Source: an uncultured Verrucomicrobiota bacterium (GTDB lineage: Bacteria > Verrucomicrobiota > Kiritimatiellia > RFP12 > UBA1067). Taken from it: a DNA stretch of 7,283 nt. The position numbers were made by a program, and so were the translations under genes. The notes below the pieces were generated by a model. The model was not told the DNA's origin, did not search any database, and saw nothing but the letters and a program-made list of their open reading frames with translations. The DNA is taken from contig CAMZET010000072.1 of NCBI GenBank assembly GCA_947305825.1, positions 1 to 7,283 on the forward strand, read 5' to 3'. This document shows positions 1 to 6,292 of the stretch, piece by piece; position 1 is the first letter of the stretch; the number at the start of each line of letters is the position of its first letter.

Positions 1-1
1 G

Positions 2-1009
2 GTCGAAGTGTGGACAGGCGCGCGCCGCTTCCACAGCGGATACACGACGCCGCCTCTGGCGACGCTGCGCGAGATTTACGCGCAAGCCGCCGAGGCGGGA
101 ATGCGAGACTGCGTCATGGAGGTCTCCAGCCACGCGATACACCAGAACCGCGTCGGCTTCGGCGAGGTTTCGCTCTTTTCCGGCGGGGCGTTCACCAACA
201 TATCCGAAGACCATCTCGACTACCACAAGACGATGGAGGAATACTTCCGCGTGAAGAGGAGTTTCGCGGAGCGCCTGGCGGAAGGAGCCGCAGCGCTTGG
301 GCGGAAAGTCCCGTACGTGGTATGCACGGACGGCGAGGGCGGCGAGAGGATGCTGGAGGAGTGCCGGCGGATAGCGGGGCTGGAGGTCGTGGCGGCGTCG
401 CGCTTCACGACGCGCTACGATTTGTCGTCGCTGGCGCTGGCGGGCGACTTCAACAAGTCGAACGTGGCGGTGGCGGCGGCGCTGGCGGAGGCGGCCGGCG
501 CCGCGCCCGAACGCATCCAGGCCGCAATACCGGCCCTGAAGCCGCGTTGGGGGCGCCTCGAACCGGTCGCCTGCCCAGCCTCGCGTGCCAAATTCTACGT
601 GGACTTCGCGCACACGCCCGACGGCCTGGAGAAGGTGCTCGCGGCAGCAAGGGCTTTCACGCCGGGCCGCCTCTGGGCGGTGTTCGGCGCCGGCGGCGAC
701 AGGGACCGCGCCAAACGCCCTCTCATGGGCGCCGCAGTCCAGCGCCTCGCAGACCGCGCCGTCGTCACCAGCGACAACCCGCGCTCCGAAGACCCACTGA
801 CCATCATCGCGGACATCATGTCCGGCTGCTCCGACACGGCCAGATTCTCCGTCATTCCTGACCGCCGAATGGCCATCGTATTCGCCGCCAGGAACGCCGC
901 CGAGGGCGACACGGTGCTCGTCTGCGGCAAGGGGCACGAAACCACGCAGGAAATAAAAGGCAAGAAAATCCACTTCGACGACCGCGAAGCCATCCGCAGC
1001 CTCGTCTAG
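2..1009 (+). CDS. murE: UDP-MurNAc-tripeptide synthetase MurE, 5' end cut off by window
   Basis: This is the C-terminal 335 residues of the cytoplasmic ATP-dependent ligase that adds the third stem-peptide residue to UDP-MurNAc-L-Ala-D-Glu in peptidoglycan synthesis. The reading frame is open from base 2. The family is usually about 490 residues, so roughly 150 are missing, including the substrate-binding N-terminal domain and the GTNGKTT ATP loop. Visible Mur-ligase signatures are MEVSSHA (116-136), TNISEDHLDYH (194-226), the FVDFAHTPDGLE block near 597-631, FGAGGDRDR-KRPLMG near 680-730, DNPR (773-784) and GKGHE (926-940). DNPR is the motif associated with meso-diaminopimelate rather than lysine, so the substrate is probably mDAP. 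The C-terminus (FDDREAIRSLV) is complete. Alanine codon use changes from mostly GCG to mostly GCC near base 490. The family is certain; specificity is inferred from the motif. Confidence 0.96.
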   Translation, partial: VEVWTGARRFHSGYTTPPLATLREIYAQAAEAGMRDCVMEVSSHAIHQNRVGFGEVSLFSGGAFTNISEDHLDYHKTMEEYFRVKRSFAERLAEGAAALGRKVPYVVCTDGEGGERMLEECRRIAGLEVVAASRFTTRYDLSSLALAGDFNKSNVAVAAALAEAAGAAPERIQAAIPALKPRWGRLEPVACPASRAKFYVDFAHTPDGLEKVLAAARAFTPGRLWAVFGAGGDRDRAKRPLMGAAVQRLADRAVVTSDNPRSEDPLTIIADIMSGCSDTARFSVIPDRRMAIVFAARNAAEGDTVLVCGKGHETTQEIKGKKIHFDDREAIRSLV

Positions 1010-1050
1010 GCCAGGCCTTCGCATGGACGGAGCCTCGCTCGGTCTCCACC

Positions 1051-1080
1051 GCACGGTTCGCTGGATTATGGTATAATATT
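1051..1080 (+). promoter_or_regulatory. Extended -10 promoter of thiC
   Basis: A perfect TATAAT lies at 1072-1077, preceded by TGG at 1069-1071, which makes the extended -10 form TGnTATAAT. No good TTGACA -35 is present at 16-18 bases spacing, as is common where an extended -10 compensates. Transcription would start near 1083-1085, giving a leader of about 50 bases before thiC. The same layout recurs upstream of ilvE, including GCAC 21 bases upstream of the -10, TCGC and TATGGTATAATAT. Confidence 0.85.
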
Positions 1081-1087
1081 GCTTCAA

Positions 1088-1110
1088 CGCCTCCGGGCAG
1101 GCCGGGGGCG
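1088..1110 (+). promoter_or_regulatory. GC-rich leader hairpin upstream of thiC
   Basis: Bases 1088-1096 pair with 1102-1110 in a 9-bp stem containing one G-T (G-U) pair and a 5-base loop (GCAGG). It lies a few bases downstream of the predicted transcription start and about 25 bases before the thiC ATG. No run of T follows, so it is not a standard intrinsic terminator. It could protect the 5' end of the mRNA, modulate translation or bind a regulator. No TPP-riboswitch core (CUGAGA and paired partners) is visible, and the leader is too short to hold one. Confidence 0.6.
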
Positions 1111-1115
1111 ACACA

Positions 1116-1121
1116 GAGGGG
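1116..1121 (+). promoter_or_regulatory. Probable ribosome binding site of thiC
   Basis: GAGGGG lies 13 bases upstream of the ATG at 1135. The spacing is long but this is the only purine-rich anti-Shine-Dalgarno match in the leader. It sits just 3' of the 1088-1110 hairpin, so alternative pairing of the leader could affect it. Confidence 0.45.
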
Positions 1122-1134
1122 AAACTGGCAGAAT

Positions 1135-2436
1135 ATGACACAGCTACAGTCGGCGAAAGCGGGAATGACGACGGCGGAAATGAAGGCGGTCGCGACGGCG
1201 GAGAACGTGGAAGCGGAGGCCGTGCGCAAGGCGGTTGCGAGCGGCGAGGCCGTCATACCGTTCAATCCCGCGCATACAGGATGCCGTCCGGTCGGCGTTG
1301 GGAGGATGTTCGCGACGAAAATCAACGCCAATCTCGGCCGTTCCATGACGCATTCCGGGCGCGGCGACGAGCTTGACAAGCTGGCGGTCGCACTGGCGGC
1401 AGGCGCCGATTTCGTGATGGATTTGTCCGTGGGCGAGGACCTCGCCGCGATTCGCCAGGGGATGCTCGACGCCTCGCCGGCTCCCTTGGGCACCGTGCCC
1501 GTATACGAGACTATTTCTCGCCTCGACGGCGACATACCGGAAATGGACCCCTCCTTCCTCCTCGACGTCATCGCCGCCCAGGCCGAACAGGGCGTGGACT
1601 TCATGACGCTCCACGCGGGCCTGCTGCTCAGGAACATTCCCGCCGCCATGCGCCGCAAGATGGGAATAGTCTCGCGCGGCGGCGCCATAATGGCGGAATG
1701 GATGATGACCCACAACTGCGAGAACCCGCTCTACACGCGTTGGGACGACGTGCTGGACATCCTGGCGAAACACGACGTGACGGTATCGCTTGGCGACGGG
1801 ATGCGTCCTGGATGCCTCGCGGACGCTTCGGACGAAGCGCAGTTCGCGGAGCTTGCGACGCTTGGCGAGCTCGTGCTGCGCTGCCGCGAGCGCGGCGTGC
1901 AGGTCATGGTGGAGGGGCCGGGCCACATCCCATTCGACCAGATACGGATGAACATGGAGAAGGAACAGGAACTTTGCCACAAAGCGCCCTTCTACGTGCT
2001 CGGTCCGGTCACGACCGACATAGCGCCCGGATACGACCACATCGTCTCGGCGATAGGCGCGACGGCGGCGGCCACCTACGGCGCGTCGCTCCTGTGCTAC
2101 GTGACCCCGGCTGAACATCTCGGGCTGCCGGACTCGCGCGAAGTGCACGACGGTTGCATCGCCTACAAGATTGCGGCGCACGCCGGCGACGTCGCGCGCG
2201 GCCTCAAGGGAGCGCGCGAACGCGACGACGCCATGGCGGACGCACGCGCCGCTTTCGACTGGGACCGCCAGTTCGCCCTCTCCCTAGACCCGGCCACCGC
2301 CCGCGAACGCTGGCTCAAGACCCGCGCCTTCACCGACGAGGCGCACAGCGACGACCACTGCTCCATGTGCGGCAAGCAGTTCTGCGCGGTCCGTACCTCC
2401 CGCCGCATCATGAACCTTTCCAAATCCCTGAAATGA
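1135..2436 (+). CDS. thiC: Phosphomethylpyrimidine synthase ThiC
   Basis: This radical-SAM enzyme rearranges aminoimidazole ribotide (AIR) to hydroxymethylpyrimidine phosphate, the pyrimidine half of thiamin. It is 433 residues long, the short form that lacks the N-terminal extension of the longer (about 600-residue) proteobacterial and plant enzymes. The start is supported because short ThiC proteins typically begin MTQL. Conserved blocks are SRGGAIMAEWMMTHNCENPLY-type (residues 180-200), SLGDGMRPG (218-226), MVEGPGHIPFDQ (258-269), LGPVTTDIAPGYDH (289-302) and CYVTPAEHLGLP (321-332). The non-canonical iron-sulfur motif CX2CX4C is intact at C409, C412 and C417. The gene has its own extended -10 promoter and is not followed by other thi genes. 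Its stop overlaps the next gene's start by 4 bases. Identification is secure. Confidence 0.98.
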   Translation: MTQLQSAKAGMTTAEMKAVATAENVEAEAVRKAVASGEAVIPFNPAHTGCRPVGVGRMFATKINANLGRSMTHSGRGDELDKLAVALAAGADFVMDLSVGEDLAAIRQGMLDASPAPLGTVPVYETISRLDGDIPEMDPSFLLDVIAAQAEQGVDFMTLHAGLLLRNIPAAMRRKMGIVSRGGAIMAEWMMTHNCENPLYTRWDDVLDILAKHDVTVSLGDGMRPGCLADASDEAQFAELATLGELVLRCRERGVQVMVEGPGHIPFDQIRMNMEKEQELCHKAPFYVLGPVTTDIAPGYDHIVSAIGATAAATYGASLLCYVTPAEHLGLPDSREVHDGCIAYKIAAHAGDVARGLKGARERDDAMADARAAFDWDRQFALSLDPATARERWLKTRAFTDEAHSDDHCSMCGKQFCAVRTSRRIMNLSKSLK

Positions 2437-3422
2437 ACTGCGAAATCTGCAAAAAAGCACCTGCTCAAACGGCAATATTCGTCGACGGCGGCGAGAACGG
2501 CGAGGAGCGTGAGCTCTACGTCTGCAAAAAATGCGCCAGGCTCGAAAAACTCAAGAAGTCCAAGAAACTCACGAGCGTCCGCACTCCCGGCGCCGGCGAC
2601 CGCGGAAACCGCGGCAAAGCCGGCGACGGAAACGGCAGCGACGGGAAGACCGACAGCAGCCCCGACAGGCCCGCATTGCAGGATTTCAGCGACAGCAACA
2701 TGGTCGCCAAGGCCGTCGGCGCCGTCGCCGAACTGATGAACGGCATCTCCGAGACACTCGGACGCCTCGAAAAAAGCAAGCGGCTCGGCTCGCGCGGCAA
2801 CGACAACGACCAGGACGACGACGCAAACGACAAAACAGACGACCGCGAGGCCGTCGATGTCAAGGCGCTCAAAATCGACCGCTGCCTGATAATGCACAAC
2901 GCCCTTCATCTCGAGGGACTCTACCTCATCGGCGAAATCGAACCGGTGAGCCGCGCCGCCGCCGCGCTCGACCTCGAACTCCATTCCGACGAGAACTCCA
3001 CTATCCGCAGCCCGGGACACATCTACAGCATCCTCTACCGCCCAGGCCACGAGAACGTCGCAAAACGCTTCGCCGCCGACCTCGCGACACAGGAGGAGAA
3101 TGCCAGATACAGGCTCTTCCACGAAGAACTGGAACTCGTCTTCATGGATGCCTCCTGCCGTGCCCTGGCGCTGCTCAAGAATTGCAGGCTCCTCTCCGCC
3201 GCCGAAGAACTGGACATGCTCTCCTCCTTGCGCCTGGCCGCGCAGGCCGGCATAGTCGAGGGAATCTCCCTGCGCAAGATAACCAAAATGATGGAAGACC
3301 TGAACGCGGACGACGACGACCCTTCCCTCACTACGGAAGAGCGCGAAGTGTTCGACTCGATGCGCGCGAACAAAATCAACGCCGTCTTCGAAGACGTCCT
3401 CCTGAAGGAACCGGAACGCTAG
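2433..3422 (+). CDS. McsA-like zinc finger fused to a non-catalytic McsB C-terminal-like domain
   Basis: This 329-residue protein has no firm family name. Residues 1-40 resemble the McsA N-terminus, with two CxxC pairs (C3/C6 and C31/C34) around an AQTAIFVD strand and a following CARLE. Residues 48-80 are Gly/Asp/Lys-rich, 88-115 look helical and 123-137 are strongly acidic (DNDQDDDANDKTDD); these look like linkers. Residues about 150-290 follow the C-terminal part of the arginine kinase McsB: HNALHLEGLYLIGEIE matches its MHLPALVLTRQI region, GHIYSI its GNIFQI, and LLKNCRLLS...LSSLRLAAQAGIVEGIS its L-NCR...LSDVRLGIDLGIIKGLS. The kinase N-terminal domain, the NEEDH loop and CPTN are absent. 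GEGSEA has no counterpart, so arginine kinase activity is unlikely. A role as adaptor or sensor in Clp-linked quality control is inference. The start at 2433 is chosen because the zinc finger begins there and ATGA overlaps the thiC stop. No ribosome binding site is visible, which suggests translational coupling. Confidence 0.75.
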   Translation: MNCEICKKAPAQTAIFVDGGENGEERELYVCKKCARLEKLKKSKKLTSVRTPGAGDRGNRGKAGDGNGSDGKTDSSPDRPALQDFSDSNMVAKAVGAVAELMNGISETLGRLEKSKRLGSRGNDNDQDDDANDKTDDREAVDVKALKIDRCLIMHNALHLEGLYLIGEIEPVSRAAAALDLELHSDENSTIRSPGHIYSILYRPGHENVAKRFAADLATQEENARYRLFHEELELVFMDASCRALALLKNCRLLSAAEELDMLSSLRLAAQAGIVEGISLRKITKMMEDLNADDDDPSLTTEEREVFDSMRANKINAVFEDVLLKEPER

Positions 3423-3428
3423 CGGCAA

Positions 3429-3458
3429 GCACAAGTCGCGCGAATATGGTATAATATG
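3429..3458 (+). promoter_or_regulatory. Extended -10 promoter of ilvE
   Basis: TATAAT at 3450-3455 is preceded by TGG at 3447-3449, again TGnTATAAT. Transcription should start near 3461-3463, leaving a leader of about 30 bases. No TTGACA-like -35 is visible. The 30 bases from GCAC (3429-3432) to the -10 match those before thiC at most positions. The promoter starts right after the stop of the preceding gene at 3422, with no visible terminator between them, so some read-through from the thiC unit is possible. Confidence 0.85.
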
Positions 3459-3480
3459 TGGCAACAGTAAAATCAATTAC

Positions 3481-3484
3481 AAGG
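3481..3484 (+). promoter_or_regulatory. Ribosome binding site of ilvE
   Basis: AAGG, within AAGGTG, lies 6 bases upstream of the ATG at 3491. It decides the start. The in-frame ATG at 3458 lies between the -10 box and the predicted transcription start, so it should not be in the mRNA. Confidence 0.65.
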
Positions 3485-3490
3485 TGCAAC

Positions 3491-4513
3491 ATGCCAAGGA
3501 ATGATATCGACTGGGCCTCGCTGGGCTTCGGTTTCTCAAATGTCAACTGCCACATCCGCTACACTTGGAAAGACGGCGCATGGGACAAGGGCGAGTTCCG
3601 CAGCGAACCCTACATAACCATGCACATCGGCGCGGCCTGCCTGCATTACGGACAGGAGTGCTTCGAGGGAATGAAAGCGTTCCGCCAGAAGGACGGCAAA
3701 ATTGTGATATTCCGTCCTGACGAGAACGCGAAGAGAATGTACCGAACGGCGTTGAGGTGCGTGATGCCGCCGGTGCCGGAAGAAATGTTCATCGACGCGG
3801 CGAAGCGCCTGGTCGTCGCCAACGAGGAGTTCGTGCCTCCGTACGGGACTGGCGGGTCGCTCTACCTGCGCCCGCTGCTGATCGGCACCGGCCCGCAAAT
3901 CGGCGTCGCACCGGCCAAGGAATACACGTTCATCATGCTCTGCATGCCTGTCGGCGCCTACTACAAGGGCGGGCTCAAACCCGTGCGCGCCGTCATCCTG
4001 GACGACTGGGACCGCGCCGCGCCGCACGGCATGGGCGACGTGAAGGTCGGCGGCAACTATGCCGCTTCCCTCTTCGCACACGAGAAAGCCAAGCGCGACG
4101 GCTGGCCCGTCGAACTCTATCTCGACGCCAAGACCCATACCTTCGTCGAAGAATTCTCGACTTCCAACTTCCTCGGCATCAAGTCCGACGGCACTTACGT
4201 CACCCCGGACAGCCATTCCGTGCTGCCGTCCGTGACGAACATGAGCCTCAAGCAGTGCGCCGCAGATTTGGGATGGAAAGTAGAATGCCGCCCCGTGCCC
4301 TACGAGGAAATCAAGACCTTCGCGGAAGTCGCCGCCTGCGGAACCGCCGTCGTCGTCACGCCCGTCTGGGAAATAACCCGCGGCAGCGAAGTCATAACCA
4401 TTTCCCGTCCCGACGAAGTAGGCCCGCACCTCCAGAAGCTCTACGACACCGTCCAAGGCATCCAATACGGCACTTTGCCCGACACCCACGGCTGGTGCTG
4501 CCAGGTTATGTAG
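3491..4513 (+). CDS. ilvE: Branched-chain amino acid aminotransferase
   Basis: This PLP enzyme interconverts leucine, isoleucine and valine with their 2-keto acids, using glutamate and 2-oxoglutarate as the amino partner. It acts in the cytoplasm in the last step of synthesis and the first of breakdown. It is 340 residues, usual for fold-type IV BCATs. Signatures are LHYGQECFEGMKAFR (51-65), FRPDENAKRM (74-83), SLYLRPLLIGTGPQIGV (123-139), VKVGGNYAASLF (184-195) with K185 as the likely PLP-binding lysine, VEEFSTSNFLGI (219-230), and GTAVVVTPVWEI (284-295). The start at 3491 has a ribosome binding site. An in-frame ATG 33 bases upstream overlaps the promoter and would add eleven residues. recJ follows after 27 bases. 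No other ilv or leu gene is in the window, so co-expression with the pathway cannot be judged. The family call is secure; exact substrate range is inferred. Confidence 0.95.
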   Translation: MPRNDIDWASLGFGFSNVNCHIRYTWKDGAWDKGEFRSEPYITMHIGAACLHYGQECFEGMKAFRQKDGKIVIFRPDENAKRMYRTALRCVMPPVPEEMFIDAAKRLVVANEEFVPPYGTGGSLYLRPLLIGTGPQIGVAPAKEYTFIMLCMPVGAYYKGGLKPVRAVILDDWDRAAPHGMGDVKVGGNYAASLFAHEKAKRDGWPVELYLDAKTHTFVEEFSTSNFLGIKSDGTYVTPDSHSVLPSVTNMSLKQCAADLGWKVECRPVPYEEIKTFAEVAACGTAVVVTPVWEITRGSEVITISRPDEVGPHLQKLYDTVQGIQYGTLPDTHGWCCQVM

Positions 4514-4540
4514 GGCTCGTCCGCCCGTCCGGTTCGAGGG

Positions 4541-6292
4541 ATGAAGCGCTGGATAGAAAAACAGGCCGACGCAAGCGCGGTGGCTGGACTCGTCTCCATT
4601 GGCGTCCAGCCGCTTATTGCGCGTTTGCTGGCGCAGCGAGGGATCACGGCGGATTCCGCCGCCGACTATTTCGCGCCGGACTTTCACAAATTGGCAGACC
4701 CCTTCTCCCTTCCAGGCATCGACGATGCGGTTGAAACCATTGTCGCCTCGCTCCAAGCGAAAGAACGCATTGTCGTATTCGGCGACTACGACTGCGACGG
4801 GGTATGCGCCACAGCCATATTGACGCAAGTGCTGCGGCGTCTCTGCGACTCGAAAAGGATTGTCCCGTTCCTCCCCAATCGGCTGACCGAAGGCTACGGC
4901 ATGACAGACGCGAGCCTGGCGCGGATGTTCGAGGAAGTCCCCGACGCGAAGCTCGTGATTACAGTAGACAACGGCATAAACTCCGTGAAACAGGTGCGAG
5001 AGCTGCACTCGCGCGGAGTAAAAGTCGTAGTGACTGACCACCATTTGCGCGGCGAAGAGCTGCCGGAGGCGGACGCGCTCGTGAACCCGCGAGTGGCGGC
5101 TCCCGATGCGCTGGCGGACTTGTGCGGCGCCGCAGTCGCCTATTTCCTCGCAAGCGCCCTCGTCGACAGGGTGCGCACATTGACGGGCCGCTCCGACATA
5201 GCCCACGGCATAAGCGGCGTCCTCTTCACTCTCGCGGGGCTGGCGACCGTGACGGACATAATGCCGCTCACGCCGCAGAACCGCATTCTCGTGGCGGAGT
5301 CGCTGCGCCATTTTGCCCGCTGGGCTCCTGTGGGGCTGCGCGAACTCCACGCGCGCGCCGCCAGGACAGGCGCCGAAACGATGACCTCACGCGATTTCGG
5401 CTTCATCCTCGGTCCGCGAATAAACGCCGTCGGCCGCCTCTCTTCCGCCATGGCCGCGCTCGAACTCGTCCTTTGCTCAGAACGCGAACGCGAGAAAGCC
5501 AGGCAGCTTGCACTATCGGTCGACCTGGAGAACATGCGCCGGCGCAAAATCGAGCAAGGCATGACAGACGCCGCGCTCGCCCGCATCGCCGATGGAGTGC
5601 AGTCGCAAGTGATTTCCTTCGCGTCCTCCGAAGACAGCGTCCATCCGGGCGTGGCGGGCATCGTCGCCTCGCGCGTGCTCGAACGCCTGTCCAATCCCGT
5701 CCCCGTGTGCGTGGTGGTGGACGGCAAGGGGTCGGCGCGCGCGCCGGAGGGCTACAACGTGCGCGATGCGCTGGCGGCATGCTCCGCTTCGCTCAACACG
5801 TTCGGCGGGCATGCGGCCGCCGCCGGCCTCGCCATAAAGCCTGGGCGCACCGATGCTTTCCGCAGGGATTTCGCCGCCGCCTGCGCCGCGCAGGCTGGCT
5901 CGCTGGCGCCCGACGAACTCGCCGCCCAACGCATCGACGCCTGGGTCTCGCCGAAAGACCTGACCGTTTCCTTCGCCGAAGAAATCGCCCGCATGGAACC
6001 TTTCGGTGAAGGCAACGAAGAACCTGTGTTCGCGCTCGGCGGCGCCGTTTTCGCTTCCGGCGGCCTTCGCCCGCTTGGCGCCAACGGCCAGCATCTCCAC
6101 ATCACCTTCCGCAATCCGTCAATTCCACGCGCCATCTGGTGGAACCACGGCGAAGACATCGAGCGACTCCGCGCCTTCGGTTCGGCGCCGCTGGACATCC
6201 TTTTCACCTTGTCTCTTTCGGACTACGGCCAACGCCACGTCGATTTGAGGGTAATCGATATCCGCGCAGCAAGCAGGGAGCAATCCGCATGA
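4541..6292 (+). CDS. recJ: Single-stranded-DNA-specific exonuclease RecJ
   Basis: RecJ is a DHH-family 5'-to-3' single-strand DNA exonuclease acting in recombinational and mismatch repair and at stalled forks. It is 583 residues, normal for bacterial RecJ. The DHH domain shows VVFGDYDCDGVCATA (78-92; metal-ligand candidates D82, D84, D86), FLPNRLTEGYGM (110-121), VITVDNGIN (139-147, D143) and VTDHHLRGEELPEADALVNP (164-183, with D166-H167-H168). The DHHA1 motif FGGHAAAAGLAI starts at residue 421, and the OB-fold C-terminus follows. All core acidic residues are present, so it should be active. The start MKRWI is typical of RecJ. The same frame is closed by the ilvE TAG 30 bases upstream. GAGGG touches the ATG directly, too close for a normal ribosome binding site, so translation may depend on coupling or be weak. 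Confidence 0.96.
   Translation: MKRWIEKQADASAVAGLVSIGVQPLIARLLAQRGITADSAADYFAPDFHKLADPFSLPGIDDAVETIVASLQAKERIVVFGDYDCDGVCATAILTQVLRRLCDSKRIVPFLPNRLTEGYGMTDASLARMFEEVPDAKLVITVDNGINSVKQVRELHSRGVKVVVTDHHLRGEELPEADALVNPRVAAPDALADLCGAAVAYFLASALVDRVRTLTGRSDIAHGISGVLFTLAGLATVTDIMPLTPQNRILVAESLRHFARWAPVGLRELHARAARTGAETMTSRDFGFILGPRINAVGRLSSAMAALELVLCSEREREKARQLALSVDLENMRRRKIEQGMTDAALARIADGVQSQVISFASSEDSVHPGVAGIVASRVLERLSNPVPVCVVVDGKGSARAPEGYNVRDALAACSASLNTFGGHAAAAGLAIKPGRTDAFRRDFAAACAAQAGSLAPDELAAQRIDAWVSPKDLTVSFAEEIARMEPFGEGNEEPVFALGGAVFASGGLRPLGANGQHLHITFRNPSIPRAIWWNHGEDIERLRAFGSAPLDILFTLSLSDYGQRHVDLRVIDIRAASREQSA
6275..6280 (+). promoter_or_regulatory. Ribosome binding site of pgpA
   Basis: AGGGAG inside the end of recJ lies 8 bases before the ATG at 6289, a good Shine-Dalgarno position. 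It fixes the pgpA start within the ATGA overlap, rather than any upstream in-frame start inside recJ. Confidence 0.75.

Noticed and set aside
1029..1047. Imperfect hairpin (GGAGCC with GGTCTCC, one bulge) after murE
   Set aside because: The stem is only about 6 bp with a bulge and no T-run follows, so it is not supported as a murE terminator.
2154..2432. Upstream in-frame extension of the fusion gene into thiC
   Set aside because: The segment is Arg/Pro-rich and fully overlaps conserved thiC codons including the iron-sulfur motif. The zinc finger begins exactly at the ATG at 2433.
2163..3476. Minus-strand open frame (437 codons) opposite the fusion gene
   Set aside because: The plus strand carries recognisable McsA- and McsB-like motifs. 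The minus frame is a low-complexity Val/Ala/Glu-rich shadow, and it would start inside the ilvE promoter region.
3536..5350. Long minus-strand open frame (604 codons) opposite ilvE and recJ
   Set aside because: It is antisense to two clear conserved genes, is rich in His/Arg/Val as mirror frames in GC-rich DNA are, and shows no family motif.
6075..6084. Perfect palindrome TTGGCGCCAA
   Set aside because: It lies inside the conserved recJ coding region, occurs once and is not near a promoter, so a regulatory role is not supported.
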